A stretch of DNA of 64,000 nt from positions 2,165,501 through 2,229,500 of the forward strand of contig NZ_CP020538.1 of assembly GCF_002080435.1 (NCBI RefSeq), in the 5' to 3' direction. The notes beneath the pieces were generated by a model. The model saw only the letters and a program-made list of their open reading frames with translations. It did no database searches and had not been told where the DNA came from. This stretch comes from Sphingobium herbicidovorans (GTDB lineage Bacteria > Pseudomonadota > Alphaproteobacteria > Sphingomonadales > Sphingomonadaceae). Shown in pieces: positions 1 through 9,338 of this stretch. The stretch's first letter is position 1. The number at the start of each line of letters is the position of its first letter. The translations under genes and the position numbers were made by a program.

Positions 1-483
1 TCGTCGGTCTGGGTCTATCCGGTGATCGACGACAATATCGAAATCGAGGTCAATGAAGGCGACCTGAAGATCGACACATATCGTGCGTCGGGTGCGGGCG
101 GGCAGCACGTCAACACGACCGACTCGGCGGTCCGCATCACCCACATTCCATCCGGCATCATCGTTGCTTCGCAGAATGACCGGTCGCAGCACAAGAACCG
201 CGCGACCGCGATGAACATGCTGAAAGCGCGCCTGTATGAAGCCGAATTGCAGAAGCGGGAGGCTGCCGCTTCCGGCGAATATCAGGCCAAGACCGAGATC
301 GGCTGGGGGCACCAGATCCGATCCTATGTGCTGCAACCCTATCAGCTGGTGAAGGACCTGCGCACCGGCGTCACCTCCACATCGCCGGACGATGTGCTGG
401 ATGGTGCTCTCGACCCGTTCATGGCGGCTGCCCTGTCGCAAAAGGTGACGGGCGAAAAGGTCGATGTGGAGGACGTCGATTGA
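1..483 (+). CDS. prfB: Peptide chain release factor 2, C-terminal part (5' end outside window)
   Basis: RF2 releases the finished peptide from the ribosome at UGA and UAA codons. The open frame runs in from the left edge without a start, so only the last 160 residues are present. The GGQ motif that catalyses peptidyl-tRNA hydrolysis lies at nt 97-105, in the context SGAGGQHVN. The downstream RSQHKNR and LKARLYE stretches are also typical of class I release factors. The stop TGA overlaps the ATG of the next gene by one base, suggesting co-transcription. RF2 rather than RF1 is inferred from the [11 protein letters not shown] lead-in and the C-terminal VKDLRTG region. Identification is firm; the programmed frameshift site and the stop-recognition loop are outside the window. 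Confidence 0.95.
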   Translation, partial: SSVWVYPVIDDNIEIEVNEGDLKIDTYRASGAGGQHVNTTDSAVRITHIPSGIIVASQNDRSQHKNRATAMNMLKARLYEAELQKREAAASGEYQAKTEIGWGHQIRSYVLQPYQLVKDLRTGVTSTSPDDVLDGALDPFMAAALSQKVTGEKVDVEDVD

Positions 484-1208
484 TGAAGGCGCTGACGCTG
501 GCGGGATCATTGCTCCTGCTGGCGGGCTGCGGCCTGTTGTCACCCGACAGGAATGAAGACCGGCCTGTGGCTGCACGCGATTTTCCGCGTGCCGACCGGC
601 CAGTCGCCCCGGTCGTATCGACACGCTGGTCCAGCGAAGAGGCCCGCGACCGGGTCAATGAAGCAGACGACATCATGGATCGCGCCGGCATCAAGCCCGG
701 CATGACCGTGGCCGATATCGGCGCGGGCGAAGGCTATTATACGGTGCGCCTCGCCAAGCGCGTGGGCCCCAGCGGGCGGGTTCTTGCCGAGGACATCATG
801 CCCGAGGTGATCGAGGCGCTGTCCCGTCGCATCACCCGCGAAGACTGGCGCAATGTCAGCGTGCGGCTTGGCGCGCCGGAGGACCCCCGCCTACCCGAAA
901 ACAGCTTCGACCGCATACTGATGGTCCATATGTATCATGAAATCGCCGAGCCCTACGCCTTTCTGTGGCATTTGAGCCCGGCGCTGAAGGCTGATGGCGA
1001 ACTGATCGTGGTGGATGCGGATCGGCCGACCGACCAGCATGGCACGCCACCGCGCCTGTTGACCTGCGAGCTTGCGGCAATGGGCTTCCGGCTGGAGGAA
1101 CTGGTTCCCAAGCCTACCGCGGGCGGATATTTCGCGCGCTTTCGCCGGATAACGGCCCGGCCCGCGCCGGAAAGCATCGTCCCCTGCGCTCTGAGAAACG
1201 AAACTTAA
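483..1208 (+). CDS. SAM-dependent methyltransferase, predicted lipoprotein
   Basis: This is a class I Rossmann methyltransferase of about 241 residues. The N-terminus has a hydrophobic stretch ending in a lipobox (LLLLAGC), so it is probably exported and lipidated. The SAM-binding glycine motif (ADIGAGEGYYT) sits near residue 80, an acidic residue follows in RVLAEDIMPEV, and FDRILMVHMYHEI corresponds to motif II. The substrate is unknown. The ATG at 483 overlaps the prfB stop (TGATG); a TTG three bases upstream is possible but less likely. Exported methyltransferases with this layout are common in sphingomonads beside prfB-like housekeeping genes. The fold is certain, the role is not. Confidence 0.82.
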   Translation: MKALTLAGSLLLLAGCGLLSPDRNEDRPVAARDFPRADRPVAPVVSTRWSSEEARDRVNEADDIMDRAGIKPGMTVADIGAGEGYYTVRLAKRVGPSGRVLAEDIMPEVIEALSRRITREDWRNVSVRLGAPEDPRLPENSFDRILMVHMYHEIAEPYAFLWHLSPALKADGELIVVDADRPTDQHGTPPRLLTCELAAMGFRLEELVPKPTAGGYFARFRRITARPAPESIVPCALRNET

Positions 1209-1319
1209 TCTAAATTAGTAGTTTCCCTCGCGCGAAACGCAGCTAATGGCGCGTTAACCATGATTCTGTGGATCGCATTGACCTTTTCATGATTGAATGG
1301 CCTGTGGGAGCGGCTCGAT

Positions 1320-1631
1320 ATGATCGATCAAAGCAGAACCCCGGCGGTTAACGCCGAGCAGCGACGGCATACCGCCAGGCACAAGATGTTCGGCCCGGTC
1401 ATGTTGCGCATGGGCAGCGTTGAAATGCGCGGCCACTTTCTCGATCTGTCGGCGGCGGGCGCGCTCGCCCATTGCGAAACGCCGCTTGCACCCGGCGCCT
1501 ATGTGACTGTCGAGGCCATGGGCATGGAAGCCAGCGGTCGGGTGGTGTGGGCGCAGGGCAAGCGCTTCGGCATTCAGTTCAGCCAGCCTTTGGCCGACGA
1601 TGCGATGGAAAGATTGATCCGCGGCGCATGA
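1320..1631 (+). CDS. PilZ domain protein
   Basis: This small cytoplasmic protein of about 103 residues has a single PilZ domain, the fold that binds cyclic di-GMP. The RRHTARHK stretch near the N-terminus corresponds to the RxxxR half of the c-di-GMP site. The second half is loose: DLSAAGALAHC fits the D/NxSxxG consensus. The ATG at 1320 is preferred because GGGAG lies nine bases upstream; a TTG at 1293 would give a longer form without a clear ribosome site. It stands alone, convergent with the next gene. The output partner (motility, polysaccharide or other) cannot be told from the sequence. Confidence 0.8.
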   Translation: MIDQSRTPAVNAEQRRHTARHKMFGPVMLRMGSVEMRGHFLDLSAAGALAHCETPLAPGAYVTVEAMGMEASGRVVWAQGKRFGIQFSQPLADDAMERLIRGA

Positions 1632-1634
1632 TGT

Positions 1635-1790
1635 TCAGCCCCGGCGGCGCCATCGTCTGAACAGCGATGCGCTCACCAGCCCCCCGCCGATCAGCGCGGC
1701 AATCGCCCCGCCCGCCGACGCCAGCGCCCAGGCGCCCGCCGCCAGCAGCCCGGTCAGGAAATCGACGATGATCAGCGTCAGGTGGATCAT
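1635..1790 (-). CDS. Putative 51-residue membrane protein
   Basis: This is a short frame immediately downstream of the XpaC-like gene on the same strand. The product is almost entirely hydrophobic (rich in Leu, Ala and Gly, enough for one or two membrane helices) and ends in an arginine cluster (FRRWRRRG), as expected for a positive-inside anchor. There is no good Shine-Dalgarno sequence before the ATG, so it would depend on coupling to the upstream stop at 1808-1810. It could be the third gene of a TelA/XpaC operon or a chance frame. No family is recognised. Confidence 0.42.
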   Translation of the reverse strand: MIHLTLIIVDFLTGLLAAGAWALASAGGAIAALIGGGLVSASLFRRWRRRG

Positions 1791-1807
1791 GGCGGGGGAC
1801 GGATGGG

Positions 1808-2518
1808 CTAGCGGCCCAGTTCCTTCGCCTCCTGATATTTTAGCTCAAGGAAGCGGTTTTGCACCGCCAGCTTGTCGATGTCGCCGCTGGCCAGCGTCTC
1901 GCTGATCCGGGCCAGTTCCTTGTCGATGACGCCAAGCCCTTCGACCAGCTGCTGTTCAGGGACGCGCCCATTGCGTTCCTTGCGGCGGAGCGGGGCGGGA
2001 ATGGATTCATAGCCGGTGACGAGTTCGGGCAGATGATCGGACAGCAGCTTGCGGATCTCCTGCGCCGCCGGTTCCTGCTCGTTCAGCCGTTCAAGCTGTG
2101 GCGCAAGCATCTCCAGCTTGACGCCGATGCTGTCGGCCAGCGTGGCGGCTGGCGGCGGCAGTGCCTTGCGCTGGTTGTCGAGCCAGATTTCGGTCTGGAG
2201 CGGAAGCGCGGGGAGGGGCGTGGCCGCGAGTGCGGCGGTCCTGACGCGCGGCTCGGTGGGCATGACGGCGATCAGCAGCAGCGCCGCGATCATGACGCCC
2301 AGCGCAACCATCACGCCCGTCGTGCCCAGCGGCAGGATGAAGCCCGCGACGGCAGCGGCCATCAGGACCGTCGCAATCGTCCAGAAGGCATATTTCAGCT
2401 TCCGCATCAACGCTGCGTTGCGCCGTTGCCGCGCGCGGGCCGACAGGCTGCGTCCGCGCTCCCCATGGCGGCGCAGGACAGCCTCCGCATCGGCCAGGAC
2501 GCGGTCGGATCGGCTCAT
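1808..2518 (-). CDS. XpaC-like (5-bromo-4-chloroindolyl phosphate hydrolysis) family protein
   Basis: A membrane protein of about 236 residues in the family named after Bacillus XpaC, whose real biochemical role is unclear. An N-terminal basic cytoplasmic segment is followed by two adjacent membrane helices (roughly residues 40-85), then a long helical, charged C-terminal domain. The gene follows telA on the same strand, and the pair recurs widely in bacteria, suggesting one membrane-linked complex. The ATG at 2518 lies 34 bases after the telA stop. A TTG at 2563 overlapping the telA end is an alternative; neither has a strong ribosome site. Confidence 0.68.
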   Translation of the reverse strand: MSRSDRVLADAEAVLRRHGERGRSLSARARQRRNAALMRKLKYAFWTIATVLMAAAVAGFILPLGTTGVMVALGVMIAALLLIAVMPTEPRVRTAALAATPLPALPLQTEIWLDNQRKALPPPAATLADSIGVKLEMLAPQLERLNEQEPAAQEIRKLLSDHLPELVTGYESIPAPLRRKERNGRVPEQQLVEGLGVIDKELARISETLASGDIDKLAVQNRFLELKYQEAKELGR

Positions 2519-2552
2519 GACGGCTTGCGTGACATGGGCGCGGCAATCATCT

Positions 2553-3767
2553 TCATGCCTCAAGCGCGCTCAACAGCGGGTTGTCTGCTCGCGCCTCGCT
2601 TGCGGCCTGTGCCTGCCCTTCGGCGCGGGCGATATAGCCCTTGGATTTTTCGACCTCGCTGGACAGGGAGTTTACCGTCGTTTTCATGTTTTCCAGCGCC
2701 TTCGCCTTGAAGGTGTCGATGCTGTCCATCGTGTCGTAGATATTCTGGAAGGCGCGCTGCAGCGTTTTCATGGGAATGGTGCTGGACGCGGCCTGTTCAT
2801 GGATCTGCGCGGTCTGGCTCTTCAGCATCTCGCCGGTCGAATCGATCATGTTTGCGGTCGTGCTGTTGAGCGCCGTGATCTGTTCGAGGACGAGGCGCTG
2901 CCCAGCGAGAGCCTGCGCCACGGTGACGGCGGTGCGCAGCGCGGCAACGGTCGTGGTGCTGGCGCGATCGACGCCCTTCACCAGTTCGACGTTGTTTTTC
3001 TTGACCAGGTCCAGCGCCAGATAGCCCTGAACCGTCACCGCCATCTGCGTCAGCAGGTCCTGGCTGCGCTGGCGGATGTAGAAGAGCGCGCTTTCCCGGA
3101 TCGCCTTCGCCTTGGCCGGGTCGGCGGAATCCATTTCCAGCGCCTTTGCCTCCAGTCGTGCGTCAAGCGTTTTGGAGATATGGATCATCTGCTCCAGACG
3201 ACCCATCGCCGCCCACATATTCTGCCGTTCCACATCGATGGCGGCATTGTCCTTGATCAGCACATCCTTGCCGCTGGCGAGCGAACCGAGGATGGAATTG
3301 ATGTGTCCCTGCGCGCTCTTGTAGCTGTCGAAATAATTCCGCATGCGGTTGCCGAAGGGGATGAGCCCGAACAGCTTCCTAGGAGCGGTCAGGTTGCCGC
3401 GCCTGCCGGGATCGAGATCCTCGACCGTGCGGCGCAACTGCGCCAGATCGGCGCCGACCTTGTTGTCGCTGTCCATCGCGCGAACGGGACGATCGAGAAA
3501 GCGGTTGGAATGGCCCGCCGCGTCCGCGATTTCCTTGCGGCCCATGTTGGTCAGCTGGTCGACGCGCTGCCCGAATGCCGGGGAGTTGGGATCCTGCGCC
3601 ACCAGATCGTCGACGAAGGCATCGACCTTCGCGTCGAGTTTCGACCTTTTTTCCTCCTCCAGGGGGACCAGTCCCGCTGCCTTCTCCACTGAAACCGGGG
3701 GCACCGGGTCGGGCGGCGTGAGGTTGAGCGTGTCGGCGGTCGTCGTGGTGGTCGCGCTGCTGGCCAT
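2553..3767 (-). CDS. telA: Toxic anion resistance protein, TelA/KlaA family
   Basis: A protein of 404 residues matching the TelA family, first linked to tellurite resistance on IncP plasmids and later to cell-envelope stress and antimicrobial tolerance. It is soluble and almost wholly helical. Family landmarks are the DPNSPAFGQRVDQLTNMG stretch near residue 60, the FGNRMRNYFDSYKSAQGHIN region near residue 145, and the QTYLALDLV-like helix (here VQGYLALDLVKKN) near residue 245. AAGGAGA stands eight bases before the ATG. A perfect palindrome sits in its leader. It is followed by the XpaC-like gene, its usual partner. Confidence 0.85.
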   Translation of the reverse strand: MASSATTTTTADTLNLTPPDPVPPVSVEKAAGLVPLEEEKRSKLDAKVDAFVDDLVAQDPNSPAFGQRVDQLTNMGRKEIADAAGHSNRFLDRPVRAMDSDNKVGADLAQLRRTVEDLDPGRRGNLTAPRKLFGLIPFGNRMRNYFDSYKSAQGHINSILGSLASGKDVLIKDNAAIDVERQNMWAAMGRLEQMIHISKTLDARLEAKALEMDSADPAKAKAIRESALFYIRQRSQDLLTQMAVTVQGYLALDLVKKNNVELVKGVDRASTTTVAALRTAVTVAQALAGQRLVLEQITALNSTTANMIDSTGEMLKSQTAQIHEQAASSTIPMKTLQRAFQNIYDTMDSIDTFKAKALENMKTTVNSLSSEVEKSKGYIARAEGQAQAASEARADNPLLSALEA

Positions 3768-3782
3768 AACGTCTCCTTCAAG

Positions 3783-3804
3783 CTGTTATATGTGACTATA
3801 ACAG
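3783..3804. promoter_or_regulatory. Perfect inverted repeat upstream of telA
   Basis: CTGTTATA and TATAACAG form a perfect 8-base inverted repeat around a 6-base centre (TGTGAC), 16 bases upstream of the telA start and inside its leader. Half-site length and spacing fit a dimeric repressor operator, and the TATAAC arm could double as a -10 element. No adjacent regulator gene is evident, so the binding protein is unknown. Confidence 0.5.
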
Positions 3805-3963
3805 TTGCTCTTCAATCCGGAATATGAGCCACCGTTCGGGCCGATGCAAATGCGGACAGGGTCGTCCCGCCTTGCCGCAGCGCGTCATTTCCTGTAGGGG
3901 CGCGCCCGATACTCTGGTCAGGCACGGTGCCGGCCGGGAAAATATATATCCCAAAGGCAAGAC

Positions 3964-5799
3964 ATGTCCCTGCGTAATATCGCGATCATCGCGCACGTTG
4001 ACCATGGTAAGACCACGCTCGTGGATCAGCTGTTCCGCCAGTCCGGCACTTTCCGAGACAATCAGCGCGTTGAAGAACGCGCGATGGACTCGAACGACTT
4101 GGAAAAGGAACGCGGGATCACCATCCTGGCGAAGCCGACGTCGGTTGAGTGGACGCCTCCCGGCGGTGGTGAAGCCGTGCGCATCAACATCGTCGATACC
4201 CCCGGCCACGCCGATTTCGGCGGAGAGGTGGAGCGCATCCTGTCGATGGTCGACGGCGTCGTCCTGCTGGTCGATTCGTCGGAAGGCGCGATGCCGCAGA
4301 CCAAGTTCGTGACCGGCAAGGCGCTGGCGCTGGGCCTGCGCCCGATCGTCGTCGTCAACAAGGTCGATCGCCCCGACGAGCGCATTCAGGAAGTGCTGGA
4401 CGAGGTGTTCGACCTGTTCGTGTCGCTCGACGCGACCGACGAGCAGCTCGACTTCCCCGTCCTCTACGCATCGGGCCGCAACGGCTACGCCAATGAGGAT
4501 GCATCGCTGCGTTCGGGCACGCTGGTCCCGCTGTTCCAGAAGATCGTCGACCATGTGCCGCCGCCGTCGCTGGACGTCGATGCGCCCTTCACCTTCCTCG
4601 TGACGCTGCTGGATCGCGACAATTTCCTTGGCCGCGTGCTGACCGGCCGCGTGACCAGCGGTCGCGTGAAGGTGAACCAGGCGATCCACGCGCTCGACAT
4701 GGACGGCAATGTGATCGAAACCGGCCGCGCGTCGAAGATCATGTCCTTCCGCGGCCTTGACCGCGTTCCCGTCGATGAAGCGCAGGCGGGCGACATCATC
4801 TCGCTGGCGGGCCTTGCCGTCGCCACCGTGGCGAACACCATCGCCGACACGTCCGTCAGCGAACCGATCCAGGCGCAGCCGATCGATCCGCCGACGCTGT
4901 CGATGCGCTTTGCGGTTAACGATTCGCCGATGGCCGGCCGCGAAGGCAGCAAGGTGACGAGCCGCATGATCCGCGACCGGCTGGAGCGCGAAGCCGAATC
5001 GAACGTCGCCATCAAGGTGACCGAGAGCGAGGACAAGGACAGCTTCGAAGTCGCCGGTCGCGGCGAACTCCAGCTGGGCGTGCTCATCGAAACCATGCGC
5101 CGCGAAGGCTTTGAACTCGGCATCAGCCGCCCGCGCGTGCTGTTCGGCACCGATGAGGAAGGCAACAAGACCGAGCCTTATGAAACCGTCATGATCGATG
5201 TCGATGACGAGTTTTCGGGCACCGTCGTCGAGAAGATGAACCTGCGCAAGGCCGAGATGACGGACATGCGTCCTTCGGGTGGCGGCAAGACCCGCATCAC
5301 CTTTTCCGCACCCTCGCGCGGGCTGATCGGCTATCATGGCGAATTCCTGTCGGATACGCGCGGCACCGGCATCATGAACCGCCTGTTCGAGAAATATGGT
5401 CCCCACAAGGGCAAGATCGAAGGCCGCAAGAACGGCGTGCTGATCTCCAACGGATCGGGCGAAGCCAACGCCTATGCGCTGGGCCCGCTCGAAGAACGCG
5501 GCGTGCTGATGGTGGGCGTGGGCGAAGCGCTCTACGAAGGCATGATCATCGGCGAAAACGCCAAGACCGAAGATCTTGAAGTCAATCCGATGAAGTCGAA
5601 GGCGCTGACCAACTTCCGCGCTTCGGGCAAGGACGACGCCGTCCGCCTGACCCCGCCGTGGAAGATGACGCTGGAACAGGCAATCGCCTATATCGACGAT
5701 GACGAACTGGTCGAAGTGACGCCCAAGAGCATCCGTCTGCGCAAGCGCTACCTTGATCCCAATGAGCGCAAGCGCATGTCGCGGGCCAAGGCGGCTTGA
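3964..5799 (+). CDS. typA: GTP-binding protein TypA/BipA
   Basis: A translational GTPase of 611 residues, the usual family length, which binds the ribosome and supports 50S assembly at low temperature or under stress. The G1 loop (AHVDHGKTT) begins near residue 10, the G2/switch region is ERGITI, G3 is [10 protein letters not shown] and G4 is NKVDRP. The EF-G-like beta-barrel and C-terminal domains follow, including the BipA-typical [10 protein letters not shown] and [10 protein letters not shown] stretches. AAAGGCAAGAC precedes the ATG. It stands alone and is followed by a strong terminator. A 1.6-kb open frame on the opposite strand is a codon-usage shadow. Confidence 0.97.
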   Translation: MSLRNIAIIAHVDHGKTTLVDQLFRQSGTFRDNQRVEERAMDSNDLEKERGITILAKPTSVEWTPPGGGEAVRINIVDTPGHADFGGEVERILSMVDGVVLLVDSSEGAMPQTKFVTGKALALGLRPIVVVNKVDRPDERIQEVLDEVFDLFVSLDATDEQLDFPVLYASGRNGYANEDASLRSGTLVPLFQKIVDHVPPPSLDVDAPFTFLVTLLDRDNFLGRVLTGRVTSGRVKVNQAIHALDMDGNVIETGRASKIMSFRGLDRVPVDEAQAGDIISLAGLAVATVANTIADTSVSEPIQAQPIDPPTLSMRFAVNDSPMAGREGSKVTSRMIRDRLEREAESNVAIKVTESEDKDSFEVAGRGELQLGVLIETMRREGFELGISRPRVLFGTDEEGNKTEPYETVMIDVDDEFSGTVVEKMNLRKAEMTDMRPSGGGKTRITFSAPSRGLIGYHGEFLSDTRGTGIMNRLFEKYGPHKGKIEGRKNGVLISNGSGEANAYALGPLEERGVLMVGVGEALYEGMIIGENAKTEDLEVNPMKSKALTNFRASGKDDAVRLTPPWKMTLEQAIAYIDDDELVEVTPKSIRLRKRYLDPNERKRMSRAKAA

Positions 5800-5801
5800 T
5801 G

Positions 5802-5835
5802 AAAAGGCCGGTGTCGCAGGGCGCCGGCCTTTTTC
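5802..5835 (+). terminator. Rho-independent terminator after typA
   Basis: AAAAGGCCGG pairs with CCGGCCTTTT over ten bases around a 12-base loop and runs straight into a T-rich tail. It begins three bases after the typA stop. Confidence 0.85.
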
Positions 5836-5947
5836 TTTGGCGAAGGGCCGGGATGGGGCGCCAAGCTAACCAGCACCCGCGCGCCGACATTCCGGCTTCG
5901 CAACAAACGGTCTATCGCTGGCCTATGCATTAAGTTATAGTTAACCC

Positions 5948-6995
5948 ATGGGGGCGAAACGCATATTTGCACTGGCAGCGATGCTGTCGGCAGTCACTGG
6001 TCTGGCGCATGCTCAGGCGCCAAGGCCCGGCACTTTGGAAACCTATAAGGACTGGACGATCGGTTGCGACAATCGCCTCCGGTGTGAGGCCGTGTCGTTG
6101 TTGCCCGAAGGCGGTGACTGGCCGGACGACCCTGTCATGCTGGGCATTCAGCGCGATGCTGGCGGGCGGGCCGAGCCGGAAATCTGGGTGAGCCGCGATG
6201 CCAGGGGAAGGGATGAGCTGAGCTTCTTCGTCGATGGCCGCAAGATCGCGACCGCCGCCAGCCAGGATGGGGAGGCCGTGTTGCAGGGACCGCAGGCGGC
6301 GGCGCTCGCCATTGCGATGGCGCGGGGAATGACGATGGAGGTGCGATCGGCTGGCGTGCTGATAGCGCGGCCATCGCTTGCCGGAGCGGCGGCGGCGATG
6401 CGCTACATGGACGCGCGGCAAGGGCGCGCGGGCACGATGGCGGCGTTGATCGCCATTGGCCCGCTTTCCCGCAGCGCGGTTCGTCCGGCTCCACCGAGTA
6501 GTGTCGGTCCAGCGCGCGTCTGTCCCCAGCGGACCCGCGCCGGTCACCTTGTGGCGGGAAGAACTGACTGCGCTGGGCAAGTTGACCGGTTGCGCCGAAG
6601 AGATGCGCGATGCGTCGCCTCCCCAGCTTCATCGCCTGTCGAAAACGGAGACGCTGATACTCGTCCCCTGCGGGACGGGCGCCTATAATTTCTCCGCCGT
6701 TCCCGTGATCGCCTCAGGCATTGCGGGCAGGCGCAGCTTCCGTTTTGCGGCCTTCGACTACCAGCCCGGCTGGAGCGAGGATGCGGCGCACCCGATGCTG
6801 GTCAATGCGTCATGGTCGCCGGAAAGCGCCTCGCTGGAAAGCTATGCCAAGGGCAGGGGGCTGGGCGACTGCGGCAGCAGCGAATCCTATGTCTGGGACG
6901 GCACGCGCTTCCGCCTGGTCGAGGCGCGCGCGATGGGCGGATGTCGCGGCGCGTGGCACTGGATCACGACCTGGTCGGCGACGGTGAAGAACTGA
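5948..6995 (+). pseudogene. DUF1176 family secreted protein, frameshifted
   Basis: Two overlapping frames together make one DUF1176 protein of about 345 residues. The first starts at 5948 with a signal peptide cut after AHAQA and carries the N-terminal half (KDWTIGCDNRLRCEA, a recognisable family feature). The second continues from about 6500 to 6995 with the C-terminal half (CGTGAYNFSAVPV, WSPESASLES, CGSSESYVWDG, and a terminal WHWITTW). The break lies at about 6490-6520, after the RPAPP linker, and needs a one-base change. It could be a real inactivating mutation or an assembly error; the intact flanking domains favour a recent event or error. DUF1176 function is unknown; the proteins are periplasmic and cysteine-rich. 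Confidence 0.75.
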
Positions 6996-7016
6996 CGAGC
7001 AGGTGGGAGCAAGGCG

Positions 7017-7976
7017 TCAGGCGGCCGAAGCAAGAATCAGCGAAAACAGGCCTTCCGCGTCGGACCATTGACGGATCGGATTCCAACGGCCCGCGCGCAG
7101 CAGCAACCGTTCGTCGCGCGGCCCATATTTGTGGCTGCTTTCGCTATGGATTGTCTCCCCCGCCTCCATTTCGAAGCGACGGCCCGCGACATGGAAATGA
7201 AGCGGCCGCAGCGCCTCCAGATGCATTTCGATGTGCGCCTTTTCATCGTTCCATATGGCCCGATGCGCAAAACCATCCAGCGGCATGTCGCCATCCAGCT
7301 CACGATTGATGCGGGCCAGAAGGTTGAGGTTGAAGGCCGCCGTCACGCCAGCCGCGTCGTCATAGGCGGCGATCAGCCGGTCGGGATCCTTGACCCGGTC
7401 CATCCCGATCAGCAGCAACGCGTCGTCCCCCAGCAATCGCCGCATGGCGCGCAAAAGATCGACTGCGCCCGCAGGCTCCAGATTGCCGATGGTCGATCCG
7501 GGGAAAAAGCCGAGGCGGGGCAGGCCCTCTACGCCCGCGGGCAATGAAAGGTCGGCGTTGAAATCCCCCACCAGCGGTAGCACGGGCAGGCCCGGAAAGA
7601 CGGAGGCAAGCGCAGCGCTGCTGGCGTGGAGAAATTCGCCGCTGATGTCGATCGGCACATAGGCGGCTGGTTCAATCGCTTGCAGCAGATGGGGCGTTTT
7701 GCGCGCGCTGCCCGCGCCAAATTCTATGACGGCGCGGCCTGGCCCGACAGCCGTGGCAAATTCCGGCCCGTACCGCTGCAACAACGCCGTTTCCGTGCGG
7801 GTGGGATAATATTCAGGCAGGTCGGCAATCGCCTCGAACAATTCAGAGCCGCGCTTGTCGTAGAACCAGATGGGCGGGGTGGCCTTTGGAAAACGGGAAA
7901 GCCCTTCAATTATGTCACGGCGAAAGGCTGGGTCCACGGCAGGCACCGGGGAAGCCGCTTCTCGGGTCAACACCAT
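7017..7976 (-). CDS. egtD: L-histidine N-alpha-methyltransferase EgtD
   Basis: EgtD trimethylates histidine with SAM to give hercynine, the first step of ergothioneine synthesis. The 319-residue protein has the family length. The SAM-binding loop is IEFGAGSARKT near residue 85, and the C-terminal half carries the histidine-binding part (for example GFAHRAIWNDEKAHIEMHL). It starts three bases after the egtB stop, with AAGGA overlapping the end of egtB, so the two form an operon. No egtC or egtE is seen next to it; the remaining C-S lyase step may be encoded elsewhere. Confidence 0.93.
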   Translation of the reverse strand: MVLTREAASPVPAVDPAFRRDIIEGLSRFPKATPPIWFYDKRGSELFEAIADLPEYYPTRTETALLQRYGPEFATAVGPGRAVIEFGAGSARKTPHLLQAIEPAAYVPIDISGEFLHASSAALASVFPGLPVLPLVGDFNADLSLPAGVEGLPRLGFFPGSTIGNLEPAGAVDLLRAMRRLLGDDALLLIGMDRVKDPDRLIAAYDDAAGVTAAFNLNLLARINRELDGDMPLDGFAHRAIWNDEKAHIEMHLEALRPLHFHVAGRRFEMEAGETIHSESSHKYGPRDERLLLRAGRWNPIRQWSDAEGLFSLILASAA

Positions 7977-7979
7977 CCG

Positions 7980-9248
7980 TCAAAGATCCTTGGCCAAGCG
8001 CAGCCCGGTAAATTGCCAGCGCTGATGCGGATAGAAGAAATTGCGATAGCTTGCGCGGACATGCCCACGCGGAGTGGCGCAGCTGCCGCCCTTCAGCACG
8101 AACTGGCCGGACATGAACTTGCCGTTATATTCGCCGACCGCGCCTTCGTCCGCCTGGAAGCCCGGATAGGGGCGATAGGCGCTGCCGGTCCATTCCCAAA
8201 CGTCGCCGAACATGCGGGTCAGCGCCGCGCCGCCGTCGGTCGCCTGTGGGCGGGGGCAGGTGGGCCCATCCAGTTGATTGCCGCTGATGGGCGCGACATT
8301 CTGTGCGCCGCTTTCCCACTCCTCCTCGGTCGGTAGCCGCGCGCCAGCCCACCGGGCATAGGCGTCGGCTTCATACAGGCTGATGTGGCAGACGGGCGCG
8401 GCCGGGTTGACGGGCTTGCGTCCGTCAAGGCCAAAGCGGGTCCAGCCCTGTGGCTCGTGCCGCCAGTAAAGCGGCGCCTCGATACCTTCCGCCTGAACCC
8501 AGGCCCATCCGTCCGACAGCCAGTGCGCCGGATCCCGATAGCCGCCATCATCGATGAAGCTGATCCATTCGGCGTTCGTGACTGGCCGATGGGCCAGCGC
8601 ATGCGGGTGAAGCAGCGCCTTGTGCCGGGGCCCCTCGCAATCGAAGGCGAAATCGGTCCTGCCATCATCGCCAATCTCCACCAGCCCCTGGCGGCCTTCG
8701 ATCCAGTGGATGGGACCGGGCAGCGCCGCGGGCATGTCGTTGGGCGCGTCGAACAGGGCTGGCTCCAGCGGATTGATCGAGAAAAGATGCTGGATATCGG
8801 TCAACAGCAATTCCTGATGCTGTTGTTCATGGTGCAGGCCCAGCGCCACCAGCGTCTGCGCCTGCGCGCCCATGTCTGGGAGGGCAGCGAGCAGCGCCGC
8901 ATCGACATGGGCGCGATAGCGAAGGATGTCGTCGAGCGACGGGCGGGTCAGCAGGCCGCGCAGCGGTCGGGCATGGCGCGGTCCTTCGCCTTCATAATAG
9001 CTGTTGAACAGATAGGCGAAGCGCGGGTCGAACGGCTGGTAATCGGCCGCGTGATCGCGCAGCACGAAGGTTTCGAAGAACCAGCTGCTGTGCGCCAGAT
9101 GCCATTTTGCGGGGGACGCGTCGGCCATCGACTGGACCGTGGCGTCCGCGTCCGATAATCCGGCCGCCAGCGCCTCGCTCAACGCGCGCACATCCCGGTA
9201 ACGGGGCGCCAGATCTTCTTCCCCCGGCGCCATCCGGCTTTTTGCCAT
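7980..9248 (-). CDS. egtB: Ergothioneine biosynthesis sulfoxide synthase EgtB
   Basis: EgtB is the non-haem iron enzyme that joins hercynine to a thiol (gamma-glutamylcysteine or cysteine) with oxygen. The 422-residue protein has an N-terminal DinB-like four-helix domain with the iron-ligand histidines (WHLAHSSWFFETF near residue 48 and HHEQQHQE near residue 140). A formylglycine-generating-enzyme-type C-terminal domain follows (MFGDVWEWTGSAY; the GGSCATPRGHVRASYRNF region near the end). AAGGGG stands before the ATG. It is the first gene of egtB-egtD. The exact thiol used cannot be read from the sequence. Confidence 0.93.
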   Translation of the reverse strand: MAKSRMAPGEEDLAPRYRDVRALSEALAAGLSDADATVQSMADASPAKWHLAHSSWFFETFVLRDHAADYQPFDPRFAYLFNSYYEGEGPRHARPLRGLLTRPSLDDILRYRAHVDAALLAALPDMGAQAQTLVALGLHHEQQHQELLLTDIQHLFSINPLEPALFDAPNDMPAALPGPIHWIEGRQGLVEIGDDGRTDFAFDCEGPRHKALLHPHALAHRPVTNAEWISFIDDGGYRDPAHWLSDGWAWVQAEGIEAPLYWRHEPQGWTRFGLDGRKPVNPAAPVCHISLYEADAYARWAGARLPTEEEWESGAQNVAPISGNQLDGPTCPRPQATDGGAALTRMFGDVWEWTGSAYRPYPGFQADEGAVGEYNGKFMSGQFVLKGGSCATPRGHVRASYRNFFYPHQRWQFTGLRLAKDL

Positions 9249-9338
9249 GCTTGCCCCTTCCGACAGGTTCGTGCTGCACTTGCAAAAACAAGCGCATGAA
9301 GCGGGAATTAGGTTCCCGGCAAGCGCATCGGAAATGGT

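Noticed and set aside
2049..3692. Open frame of 547 codons antisense to telA and the XpaC-like gene
   Set aside because: It spans two real genes on the other strand, has no recognisable domain and a composition typical of a shadow frame.
3796..5406. Open frame of 536 codons antisense to typA
   Set aside because: It mirrors a firmly identified GTPase gene. Its product is rich in Arg, His, Asp and Ala without family motifs, as expected from a GC-rich third-codon shadow.
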